A stretch of 64,000 nucleotides of DNA from Rhodospirillales bacterium (GTDB lineage: Bacteria > Pseudomonadota > Alphaproteobacteria > Rhodospirillales > Defluviicoccaceae). Positions 37,046-44,483 of this stretch are shown here, piece by piece (the stretch's first letter is position 1; each line of letters begins with the position of its first letter). The stretch spans positions 1,054,001 to 1,118,000 of the forward strand of contig JADJQT010000002.1 of NCBI GenBank assembly GCA_016712595.1, in the 5' to 3' direction. Below the pieces are notes generated by a model, which was not told where the DNA came from, ran no database searches, and saw nothing but the letters and a program-made list of their open reading frames with translations. The position numbers were made by a program, and so were the translations under genes.

Positions 37046-38014
37046 TTAGAACCGGTAGCCGGCGCCGAGACCGCCGTTCGGAATGCCTTGCGTCCACTCG
37101 TTCCGGAAGTCGTGGTCGTAGGCCGCCCGGGCGTAGAGGTAGAGGTTTTTGCTGACGTCGAAGTTGACGCCGAGCTCGGGACCGATCACCGCGCCGTCCT
37201 CAACACCCTTGCCGAAGATGTAGCCGGCATGGGGGCCGATGAACGGATGCCAATCGCCCAGATTCCACTGATGGGTCAGGGCGACAAGACCACGGCCGCC
37301 CCAGCCGTCGTCACTGCTGGTTCCGACGGTGTTGAACGCGGCACCATCGACTCCAACCAGCCAGTTCGGGGTGATGGCGTAATCGACGCGCACTTCCGGT
37401 CCGACCAGATTGCTGCTCTTAAGCGGGTTGCCCGGGTCCTTCTCACGAATGTTGTAGCCGTACCACGGACCCAGCGATGCCGACCATTTGGGCGCGGGCG
37501 GCGGCGGCGGCGGGGGCGGTGCGGCGGCGACGACAGGGGCGGGCGGCGCCACCTGCGCGACCGGCTTCGGAGGCAGCGGGAAGACGATCGAGACGCGGCG
37601 GTTTTGTGGCTCGCGCACACCGTCCTTCGTCGGAACCAGCGGGTCTTCTTCGCCGCGACCGACGGTGGAGATCGCCGAGGCCGGCACCCCGAGGCGCACC
37701 AGTTCAGCCTTCACCGATTCGGCGCGCTGCACCGAGAGTTTGTAGTTGTACTGCGGCGTACCGGAAAGGTCGGTATAGCCGGTCGCAACCAGACGGGCGG
37801 CACCGGTCTGCTTGAATTCAGCTGCCGCCTTCGCGACGATCTGCCGGGCTTCGGCGGTCAGGATCGCCTTGTTCCAATCAAAGAAGACGAGATACTGCGC
37901 GTCCGAATGCGCAGCGGTCGCTGCCGGCGGCATCGCCGGCTTGCCTGACTGTTGCGCATATGCAGCCGGCGCCATCAACGCCAACACGGATACACCCAGC
38001 AAAAGTGATCTCAT
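37046..38014 (-). CDS. OmpA-family protein with peptidoglycan domain before the beta-barrel
   Basis: A 322-residue outer-membrane protein with reversed domain order. After the signal peptide (residues 1-20, ending AYA) comes the OmpA-like peptidoglycan-binding domain: YLVFFDWNKAILTAEA (about residue 41), VATGYTDLSGTPQYNYKLSVQRA (partly) and the PQNRRVSIVF end. A Pro-rich linker with a run of eight Pro (about residues 160-175) leads to a C-terminal barrel of about eight strands (WYGYNIREKDP, VDYAITPNWLVGVDG, GAGYRF) ending in Phe, the usual sorting signal of barrel proteins. E. coli OmpA has the barrel first. The gene is alone, has GGAG before its ATG, and ends at a strong terminator, suggesting high expression. 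Confidence 0.9.
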   Translation of the reverse strand: MRSLLLGVSVLALMAPAAYAQQSGKPAMPPAATAAHSDAQYLVFFDWNKAILTAEARQIVAKAAAEFKQTGAARLVATGYTDLSGTPQYNYKLSVQRAESVKAELVRLGVPASAISTVGRGEEDPLVPTKDGVREPQNRRVSIVFPLPPKPVAQVAPPAPVVAAAPPPPPPPPAPKWSASLGPWYGYNIREKDPGNPLKSSNLVGPEVRVDYAITPNWLVGVDGAAFNTVGTSSDDGWGGRGLVALTHQWNLGDWHPFIGPHAGYIFGKGVEDGAVIGPELGVNFDVSKNLYLYARAAYDHDFRNEWTQGIPNGGLGAGYRF

Positions 38015-38457
38015 TCCATAGCTCCGTTGGTATTCGTGCGTTCCGATGCGCGGCCTACACGCTTCAAGAGCATTGCTGGCGGCGCACCCATCCCACGACG
38101 CGAAGGGTCGTTCCCCACGTGTGGCCCGCTAATTACCAGATAAGAGTGATACATGCGTAACAATTCGCGTCAGTCCGACTTCAAAAGTCTGTTTTTTTCG
38201 GCCATTGAGATATTTCTACCCACTTCGCCGAACATCGGGATCTGCCATACGTTCTTCCTCCCCAGTGCACGTCACCGAGACGCAAGCTCCACGTTGTCCC
38301 AACGCGCAGAGCGACCTTCCGTTCCCCGCGCTGCGGTCGATGGTGGAGAGGCGCAACGCAGCGATGCTGGCATCGCGCCCGGAGTTCGCCGCGGCCGTCA
38401 TTGCGTTCTGGGCCCGATGGTTCGCATATTCGATGCAACGGTCCCGGCGGGGCGCCG
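38015..38457. other. Intergenic region between OmpA-like gene and bolA
   Basis: 443 bases with no supported gene. The promoter of the OmpA-like gene must lie in the first 150 bases, which are A/T-richer. At 38177-38197 a 5-bp hairpin (GACTT-CAA-AAGTC) is followed by TG and seven T on the plus strand, a weak terminator shape without an obvious plus-strand gene before it; a small RNA ending there is possible but unsupported. Confidence 0.35.
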
Positions 38458-38739
38458 TTAGGTGCTGCCTGCTTCTTCTGGGGTGCGCGTCGAAATTTCC
38501 AACGCATGAACAGTGCCGGCGAGTTCGGTGGCGAGCGCGGCGTAAACGAGCCGGTGACGCTCCAGTCGTGCTTTGCCGGTGAAGGCGGACGCAACGATAT
38601 CGATGCGGAAGTGCGTTTCGCCGCCGGGCCGAGCGCCGGCATGGCCCGCGTGCCGATGGGAGTCGTCGATGACGTCGAGGCGGACGGGACTCAGCGCCTC
38701 GGTCAATTTGCGGGCGAGCGTTTCGGTCATGGCGGTCAT
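38458..38739 (-). CDS. bolA: BolA-family protein
   Basis: A 93-residue BolA: LARKLTEALSPVRLDVIDDSHRHAGH (partly quoted) with the conserved His cluster, THFRIDIVASAFTGKARLERHRLVY (partly) carrying the F-G-K-S/A-R-L-RHR-VY motif, and the C-terminal VHALEISTRTPEE. BolA proteins work with monothiol glutaredoxins on iron-sulfur trafficking and influence morphology and biofilm growth. Either Met1 (38739) or Met4 (38730) may be the start. In alphaproteobacteria bolA commonly lies next to a J-domain gene and cobS-cobT, and that neighbourhood is present here except for the DMT transporter inserted between them on the other strand. Confidence 0.93.
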   Translation of the reverse strand: MTAMTETLARKLTEALSPVRLDVIDDSHRHAGHAGARPGGETHFRIDIVASAFTGKARLERHRLVYAALATELAGTVHALEISTRTPEEAGST

Positions 38740-38854
38740 CGGCGGTGCCCGGAAAGCAAGTGTTCAGTCCGCGTTGTGATAGGATCGGCGCGCGGGGTCA
38801 AGAGACCCGGTCCGGTCGCGTGTCAGCTCGCGTCATCAAGCCGGAGGGAGGACG

Positions 38855-39796
38855 ATGACGGAGACGACAGCCGTGAGCTGCTCACGTGCGGACGATGGAG
38901 AAGCCCGGCGGATGCGAACCGGGCACGCGGCACTGCTTCTCGTGCTGGTCGTCGTGCTTTGGGGCGTCAACTGGCCGATGATCAAGCTGGGGCTGCAGGC
39001 GATGCCGCCGCTGTGGTTTGCCGTTGCCCGCGTCTTTATCGGCGGCGCGACCATCGCGGCGATCATGCTGGCGAGTGGTCGGTTGCGTCTGCCGGCACGC
39101 GGCGACGTGCCGGTGATTCTGTCGGTCGGCGTCTTGCAAATCGGTTTTTTTCTGGCGACGACCCATGTCGCGCTGCTGTTTGTCGAAGCCGGGCGCTCGG
39201 CGATACTCGCCTACACGACGCCGCTGTGGGTCGTGCCGCTGTCGGCGCTGCTGCTCGGTGAGCGCATCGGCGCGGCGCAGATCGGCGCCCTCGTGCTCGG
39301 CCTTGCCGGACTCGCGGTGCTCTTTAATCCGCTGGCGATCGATTACGGCAACGCCGATGTGCTGCTCGGCAACGGCCTGCTGCTTGCCGGCGCCGCCCTG
39401 TGGGCCATCACGATCATTCACGTCCGTGCCCACCACTGGCACGGAACACCGCTCGACCTGATGACGTGGCAGATGGCACTGGGCGTTGTTGCGCTGGTTC
39501 CGGTGGCGCTGATCGTCGAACCGCACCCATTCGTCCATTGGTCATGGGCGTTTGCCGCGATCCTTTTCTATAATGGCCCGATTGCCTCCGCGTTCTGCTT
39601 TTGGGCGTTCGTAACCGTCAATCGCAGTCTGCCGGCTGCGACGACGGCGCTCGGCTCGCTGGGGGTTCCGGTGGTCGGCGTGCTGTCCGCGGCGCTGGTG
39701 GTCGGCGAACCACTTACAGCGGCAACCCTGACCGGCCTCGGATTGATTGGTGCGGGTGTGGCGGTACTGGCGCTTAACCGGCGGGACGAGGGCTGA
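38855..39796 (+). CDS. DMT-superfamily (EamA) transporter
   Basis: A 313-residue inner-membrane protein with ten helices in two EamA repeats (WGVNWPMIKLGLQAMPPLWFAVARV in part at the start of the first; LLAGAALWAITIIHVRAH at the second). The end of repeat two, SLGVPVVGVLSAALVVGEPL, is typical. Members export amino acids or other metabolites; substrate unknown. A very strong GGAGGGAGG a few bases before 38855 fixes the start, giving a 20-residue polar N-terminus before the first helix. The next gene starts 5 bases after its stop. Confidence 0.92.
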   Translation: MTETTAVSCSRADDGEARRMRTGHAALLLVLVVVLWGVNWPMIKLGLQAMPPLWFAVARVFIGGATIAAIMLASGRLRLPARGDVPVILSVGVLQIGFFLATTHVALLFVEAGRSAILAYTTPLWVVPLSALLLGERIGAAQIGALVLGLAGLAVLFNPLAIDYGNADVLLGNGLLLAGAALWAITIIHVRAHHWHGTPLDLMTWQMALGVVALVPVALIVEPHPFVHWSWAFAAILFYNGPIASAFCFWAFVTVNRSLPAATTALGSLGVPVVGVLSAALVVGEPLTAATLTGLGLIGAGVAVLALNRRDEG

Positions 39797-39800
39797 TGCG

Positions 39801-40424
39801 ATGGTCAAACGATCGGGGCGCCTTGCTTCGATTGGTGCAAACAACCATAGTACCTGCATGCGCACTCACGAGCGGTCGGCCCAGGAGTTCGGCACGGCGG
39901 CGGCCAGCAGGGCGGCGGCCGAGCGCCGTTGCTGTGAGCGCGAGGGATGCGATCGCGACGGCGTACACCGGGCGCCGCGCTCGCGCCAGAATCTGCAGGA
40001 ATATGTTTGGTTCTGTCTCGATCACGTGCGCGAATATAACGCCGCGTGGAATTATTACGCCGGCATGAGCGACGCTCAGATCGAGGACGACGTCCGTCGG
40101 GATACGGTCTGGCAGCGGCCTTCCTGGCCGCTTGCGGCCGGTCTTCACGCCTGTGCCTGGAGCGCGGCGCGAATCGACGATGGCTTTGCCGGCTTCGACG
40201 GCGAGCACCCGGCCCCGCGTCGCCAGCCGAAGAGCCCGCATGAAACGGCGCTGGCAGTCCTCGACCTTCGGCCCCCGGTTACGGCCGCCGTGGTGAAGTC
40301 CCGCTACAAGGCGCTGGTCAAGCGCCACCACCCGGACGCCAATGGCGGCGACAAGGCTGCCGAAGAACGGTTCAAGCGGATTAGCGAGGCCTATCGCGCC
40401 GTCATGGATAGCTTGGCGCAATGA
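39801..40424 (+). CDS. J-domain (DnaJ-like) protein linked to cobS-cobT
   Basis: A 207-residue protein with a C-terminal J domain (about residues 145-205): VKSRYKALVKRHHPDANGGDK contains the HPD tripeptide needed to stimulate Hsp70 (DnaK) ATPase. The N-terminal part carries Cys residues (RRCCEREGCDRDG) and FCLDHVREYNAAWNYYAGM, a conserved region in alphaproteobacterial members, perhaps zinc-binding. The ATG at 39801 follows GAGGG by eight bases and is 5 bases after the transporter stop; the Met at 39858 is the alternative. Its constant position before cobS suggests a role in cobaltochelatase folding, which is inference. Confidence 0.87.
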   Translation: MVKRSGRLASIGANNHSTCMRTHERSAQEFGTAAASRAAAERRCCEREGCDRDGVHRAPRSRQNLQEYVWFCLDHVREYNAAWNYYAGMSDAQIEDDVRRDTVWQRPSWPLAAGLHACAWSAARIDDGFAGFDGEHPAPRRQPKSPHETALAVLDLRPPVTAAVVKSRYKALVKRHHPDANGGDKAAEERFKRISEAYRAVMDSLAQ

Positions 40425-40490
40425 GTTTCGTCGCTGGAGAACGATGCCTGGCTTTGTCGATCCAAATGGATACAACCACGCAAAGAGCGA

Positions 40491-41501
40491 ATGATGACGG
40501 CGCATGTTCCACATGAGACAGTCAAGACCGGGTGCGTGCTGAACGCGCCCGACATCACGGTGTCTGTTCGCCAGACGTTCGGCATCGACAGCGATATCGA
40601 CGTACCGGCGTTCAGCATCGCCGATGACCACGTCCCGGACGTCGACGATGCCTACCGCTTCGATCACGACACGACGCTCGCCATCGTCGCTGGTTTCGCC
40701 CACAACCGGCGCGTTTTGGTGCAGGGCTATCACGGTACGGGCAAATCGACGCATATCGAACAGGTTGCGGCCCGGTTGAACTGGCCCTGCATTCGCATCA
40801 ACCTCGACAGCCACATCAGTCGTATCGATCTCGTCGGCAAGGACGCGATCGTCCTGCGTGAAGGCTCGCAGGTCACCGAATTCCGCGAAGGTATCCTGCC
40901 GTGGGCGCTGCAACGTCCGACGGCGCTCGTCTTCGACGAGTACGACGCCGGCCGGCCGGATGTGATGTTCGTCATTCAGCGCATCTTGGAAGTCGAAGGC
41001 AAACTGACGCTGCTCGACCAGAACCGGGTGTTGCGTCCGCACCCGTGGTTCCGGCTGTTCGCCACCACCAACACCGTCGGCCTCGGCGATACCACCGGGC
41101 TCTACCACGGCACGCAGCAGATCAATCAGGGTCAGATGGACCGATGGAACATTGTCGCGACGTTGAATTATCTGCCGCACACGGCTGAGACGGAGATCGT
41201 GATCGCCAAGGTGCCGCACTACAACAGCCAGGACGGCCGCGAAAAAGTCTCGGCGATGGTCGAACTGGCGGCGTTGACCCGCACCGGCTTCGTGAACGGC
41301 GATATCTCCACCGTCATGTCGCCGCGCACGGTCATTACCTGGGCAGAGAACGCGCAAATTTTTGGCAGTATCGGCGTCGGCTTCCGGCTGACCTTTCTTA
41401 ACAAGTGTGATGAGGTGGAGCGGCCGACGGTAGCGGAATACTATCAGCGCTGTTTCGGGGAGGACCTTCCCGAATCGGCAATGCGCTCCGTCGTTCGCTG
41501 A
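40491..41501 (+). CDS. cobS: Aerobic cobaltochelatase subunit CobS
   Basis: CobS is the AAA+ ATPase of the CobN-CobS-CobT complex that inserts cobalt into hydrogenobyrinic acid a,c-diamide in aerobic cobalamin synthesis. Motifs: Walker A GYHGTGKSTHIEQVAARL, Walker B ALVFDEYDAGRPDV, sensor I RLFATTNTVGLGD and the conserved GTQQINQGQMDRWNIV. 336 residues, full length. It follows the J-domain gene by 66 bases and its stop is 5 bases before cobT, so the two are co-transcribed. cobN is not in the window. Confidence 0.97.
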   Translation: MMTAHVPHETVKTGCVLNAPDITVSVRQTFGIDSDIDVPAFSIADDHVPDVDDAYRFDHDTTLAIVAGFAHNRRVLVQGYHGTGKSTHIEQVAARLNWPCIRINLDSHISRIDLVGKDAIVLREGSQVTEFREGILPWALQRPTALVFDEYDAGRPDVMFVIQRILEVEGKLTLLDQNRVLRPHPWFRLFATTNTVGLGDTTGLYHGTQQINQGQMDRWNIVATLNYLPHTAETEIVIAKVPHYNSQDGREKVSAMVELAALTRTGFVNGDISTVMSPRTVITWAENAQIFGSIGVGFRLTFLNKCDEVERPTVAEYYQRCFGEDLPESAMRSVVR

Positions 41502-41506
41502 GCCAC

Positions 41507-43387
41507 GTGAAAGACAAGGAAGACGCGGCGAACTTATTGAAGCGGGTCACGTCCGCAGCCTTGCGCGCCGTCGCCGGGCGGCGGGACGTCGCCATCGCCT
41601 TCGGTGGTAACGAGGCTGAGGTGCGCGGGAACCGGGCACGTCTGCCCAACCCCGCAGCGCGTTGCCAACCGACCGATGTGGCGCGGCTCCGTGGCTCCGC
41701 CGATGCGCTGGCGCTGATCCTGCGTTACCACGACAACGTGCTCCACCATCGCCGCATGCCGCAGTCTCAGCCGGGACGCAGCATCTTTGAGAGCGTTGAG
41801 CAAAGCCGGGTGCAGGCGCTCGGCGCCCGCCGCCTCGTTGGCGTCGGCGCCAATCTCGATGCGCTCCTCGAGCATACCTGCCGGAGCAAGGGATACGCCA
41901 AGGTCGAGGGCCGGGACGAGGCGCTCATCGCTGATGCGATCAGCCTGATCGTGCGCGAACGGTTGACCGGCAGCCGGACGCCGGCCATTGCCGCGCCCCT
42001 CGTCGATCCATGGCGGCCCATCGTCGCCGAGCGATGCGGCGCGCAACTCAAACGCATGGCCGAGAGCCTCGGCGATCAGGCGTCGTTCGCCGAGGCGGCG
42101 GCACAGATGATCCATGCGCTGGGTCTGATCGACGAGGATGATCCATCGTTGAGTAAGGACGACGAAAACGAAGAGCAGGACGGCTCGCAAAAGCCAAACG
42201 ATGAGGAGGCATCGCGGACGCAAGGCAACGAAAACGGTTCCGAAGGCGGCATGACAGCGTCGGGCGGCTCGGCGATGGAGATCGGCGAAGCGGTTCCGGA
42301 CAAGCCGTCGGGCGACGACGACATGCGCGGGGAGGGGGGAACGTCGCCGGCGGGTCCGTCCTTGCGGCGCAACCGTCAACCCGAGCCGCCAGCGTCGGAA
42401 GGCAACGCCTACCATTCGTACTCGTCGGCGTTCGATGAGATCGTCGCCGCTGACCGGCTATGCGATCATGACGAGTTGACGCGACTGCGCTTTCAGCTCG
42501 ATCAGCAACTGAGCAGTCTCGAGGGGGTCGTGGCGCGCCTTGCCAACCGGTTGCAGCGCCGGTTGCTGGCGCAGCAGACACGCGCCTGGCAGTTCGATCT
42601 CGAAGAAGGGTTGCTTGACGCCGCTCGTCTGACGCGCGTCATCGTCGATCCGGTCCATCCGTTGACCTTTAAAATGGAAACGGAGACAGAGTTCCGCGAT
42701 ACCGTCGTGACCCTGCTGATCGATAACTCCGGCTCGATGCGAGGCCGTCCGATTTCGGTGGCGGCAATGAGTGCCGATATTCTTGCCCGCACCCTGGAGC
42801 GCTGCGGTGTCAAGGTCGAGATCCTGGGATTTACCACGCGCGCGTGGAAGGGCGGACAATCCCGCGAGCGATGGGTGAAGGAAGGGCGGCAGAAATCACC
42901 AGGGCGGCTCAACGATCTGCGGCACATCGTCTACAAGTCGGCCGACCAGCCGTGGCGGCGCGCCCGGCGCAACCTCGGCCTGATGTTGCGCGAAGGCCTT
43001 TTAAAGGAGAACATCGACGGCGAGGCGTTGCTGTGGGCGCACGGGCGGCTGGTGGGGCGCGCGGAGCATCGGAAGGTACTTATGGTGATTTCCGACGGCG
43101 CGCCGGTCGACGACGCCACATTGTCGGCGAACCCGGGTAATTTCCTTGAGCGTCATCTGCGCGACGTGATCAACTGGATCGAAACGCGCTCGCCGGTCGA
43201 GCTAACGGCCATCGGTATCGGCCATGACGTCACCCGTTACTATCGCCGTGCGGTTACGCTCGTCGATGCCGAAGAACTGGGCGGAACGATGATGCAGAAC
43301 CTCGCTGATCTGTTTGACGAGGATGCGCGCAACCAGCCGGCGAAGCCGCACCGGCCGACGGGGCGCATCGCCGGCCGCCGTCGCTAG
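41507..43387 (+). CDS. cobT: Aerobic cobaltochelatase subunit CobT
   Basis: CobT (626 residues) forms a chaperone-like ring with CobS. The N-terminal half is helical, followed by an acidic linker (about residues 205-300, many Glu/Asp/Ser/Asn), and a C-terminal von Willebrand A domain with the MIDAS motif LLIDNSGSMRGRP near residue 405 and LMVISDGAPVDD near residue 525. The vWA domain contacts CobN. The start is a GTG at 41507. The last codons are duplicated downstream of the stop (see repeat at 43371-43434). Confidence 0.96.
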   Translation: MKDKEDAANLLKRVTSAALRAVAGRRDVAIAFGGNEAEVRGNRARLPNPAARCQPTDVARLRGSADALALILRYHDNVLHHRRMPQSQPGRSIFESVEQSRVQALGARRLVGVGANLDALLEHTCRSKGYAKVEGRDEALIADAISLIVRERLTGSRTPAIAAPLVDPWRPIVAERCGAQLKRMAESLGDQASFAEAAAQMIHALGLIDEDDPSLSKDDENEEQDGSQKPNDEEASRTQGNENGSEGGMTASGGSAMEIGEAVPDKPSGDDDMRGEGGTSPAGPSLRRNRQPEPPASEGNAYHSYSSAFDEIVAADRLCDHDELTRLRFQLDQQLSSLEGVVARLANRLQRRLLAQQTRAWQFDLEEGLLDAARLTRVIVDPVHPLTFKMETETEFRDTVVTLLIDNSGSMRGRPISVAAMSADILARTLERCGVKVEILGFTTRAWKGGQSRERWVKEGRQKSPGRLNDLRHIVYKSADQPWRRARRNLGLMLREGLLKENIDGEALLWAHGRLVGRAEHRKVLMVISDGAPVDDATLSANPGNFLERHLRDVINWIETRSPVELTAIGIGHDVTRYYRRAVTLVDAEELGGTMMQNLADLFDEDARNQPAKPHRPTGRIAGRRR

Positions 43388-43434
43388 GCGAGACGGCCGA
43401 CGGTACATATACCCGGCCGCCATCGCTAGGCGAG
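43371..43434. repeat. Direct repeat around the cobT stop codon
   Basis: A 22-base segment spanning the cobT stop (43371-43392) recurs 42 bases later (43413-43434) with a single G-to-A change. The second copy includes its own TAG in the same relative place. This looks like a local duplication of the gene end, or replication slippage. The remainder of the 294-base gap to ompW holds no recognisable gene; the last 120 bases are A/T-richer and probably contain the ompW promoter. Confidence 0.7.
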
Positions 43435-43681
43435 CCGCGAACACGGATCCCTGACCGGAATTGTTGCGCACAAGCAACTGTGCGACACGATCGGTACACA
43501 GCCGATTTCTCAACCTTGACGTTTAATCCATAAGACTATTATGGGATTTTAACGAACGGATCGCCGTTCGTCGCCGACGGTCGAGTCGGCCGTTAGGTGC
43601 GAACGAAGTCAGAAATACGGCCGCTCGAACGCTTTGCTAATCCGTTTCTTATGCGCGTGAGGCGGCTGCGGAGATGACAAA

Positions 43682-44341
43682 ATGATCAAACAAACGATGA
43701 CCAAGGTGGCAACAGCCGGTGTGATGGCGGTTGGCCTCGCCGCTGCCGCGCCCGCGCACGCCTACGAGCCTGGCGATTTCATGGTGCAATTGCTGGTGGA
43801 GGGGTTCTACAGCGGTGCTCAAGGGCACATCGCTCCCGGGGTCAACTATGACAGCGGCGATCTGAGCGCCAATCCGGCGCTGAACCTGAGCTACTTTTTC
43901 ACCAAGAACATCGCGGTGCAGACGGTGATCGCGGTGCCGTGGGCGCGGGTCGATCTCAACGTCAATGGGGATCGTAGCAAGGCCACCGATCAGTGGGTGC
44001 TGCCGCTCAGCCTCATCGGCCAGTATCATTTCTTCAGCGACGAGATGATTTCGCCGTTCCTTGGCGCGGGCATGACCTACGCCAAGTTCTGGGAGGATCA
44101 GAGTCATCTTGCCGGCGGCTCGCACCTTGAGGTCGATGACACGTGGGGTGGGGTGATCAACTTCGGGGTCAACGTCAAGATCCCGGATTCGAACTGGGTC
44201 GCGGTCCTCGACGCCAAGAAGTGGTGGCTGGCTCCGGCCAACGTGCACGTCGGCGGCAACAAGTTCGACAACCTGACGGTCAATCCCTGGTTCTTCGGCG
44301 CCGGCATCGGCTACAACTTCTCGACGCCGCCTCTCTTTTAG
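43682..44341 (+). CDS. ompW: OmpW-family outer membrane protein
   Basis: A 219-residue protein with signal peptide (MIKQ...AAAAPAHA, cleavage near residue 27) and an eight-stranded barrel. OmpW-type features: GDFMVQLLVEGFYS near the start of the mature protein (family usually GD..vr.ga..v.P), NPALNLSYFFTKNIAVQ, LPLSLIGQYHF, and the C-terminal VNPWFFGAGIGYNF. OmpW channels let small hydrophobic compounds through and respond to stress. The C-terminus ends with Phe. A bidirectional terminator lies 83 bases after the stop. No partner gene is evident. Confidence 0.9.
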   Translation: MIKQTMTKVATAGVMAVGLAAAAPAHAYEPGDFMVQLLVEGFYSGAQGHIAPGVNYDSGDLSANPALNLSYFFTKNIAVQTVIAVPWARVDLNVNGDRSKATDQWVLPLSLIGQYHFFSDEMISPFLGAGMTYAKFWEDQSHLAGGSHLEVDDTWGGVINFGVNVKIPDSNWVAVLDAKKWWLAPANVHVGGNKFDNLTVNPWFFGAGIGYNFSTPPLF

Positions 44342-44423
44342 GTTGAGATCTTCGCTTCTGGCGCGGCCGAAGCGTTCGTCCGTTCCTTGTGTGGAATCAT
44401 ATTGGTCATCGTAAAAGTAAAAT

Positions 44424-44452
44424 CGGGCGGCGCCTTCCAGCGCCGCCCGTTT
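44424..44452 (+). terminator. Bidirectional terminator between ompW and hppA
   Basis: A perfect 10-bp stem CGGGCGGCGC / GCGCCGCCCG (44424-44433 with 44440-44449) with a six-base loop, followed by TTTCC on the plus strand and preceded by AAAAGTAAAAT, which gives a U-rich tail on the minus strand. It serves ompW (plus) and hppA (minus), which converge here. Confidence 0.8.
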
Positions 44453-44483
44453 CCTTGTTCGCTTGCGAATTCGTGCGCGGTGT

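Noticed and set aside
38153..38461. Open frames in the gap between the OmpA-like gene and bolA
   Set aside because: No ribosome sites, no domain-like sequence, and overlapping frames on both strands; typical of GC-rich non-coding DNA.
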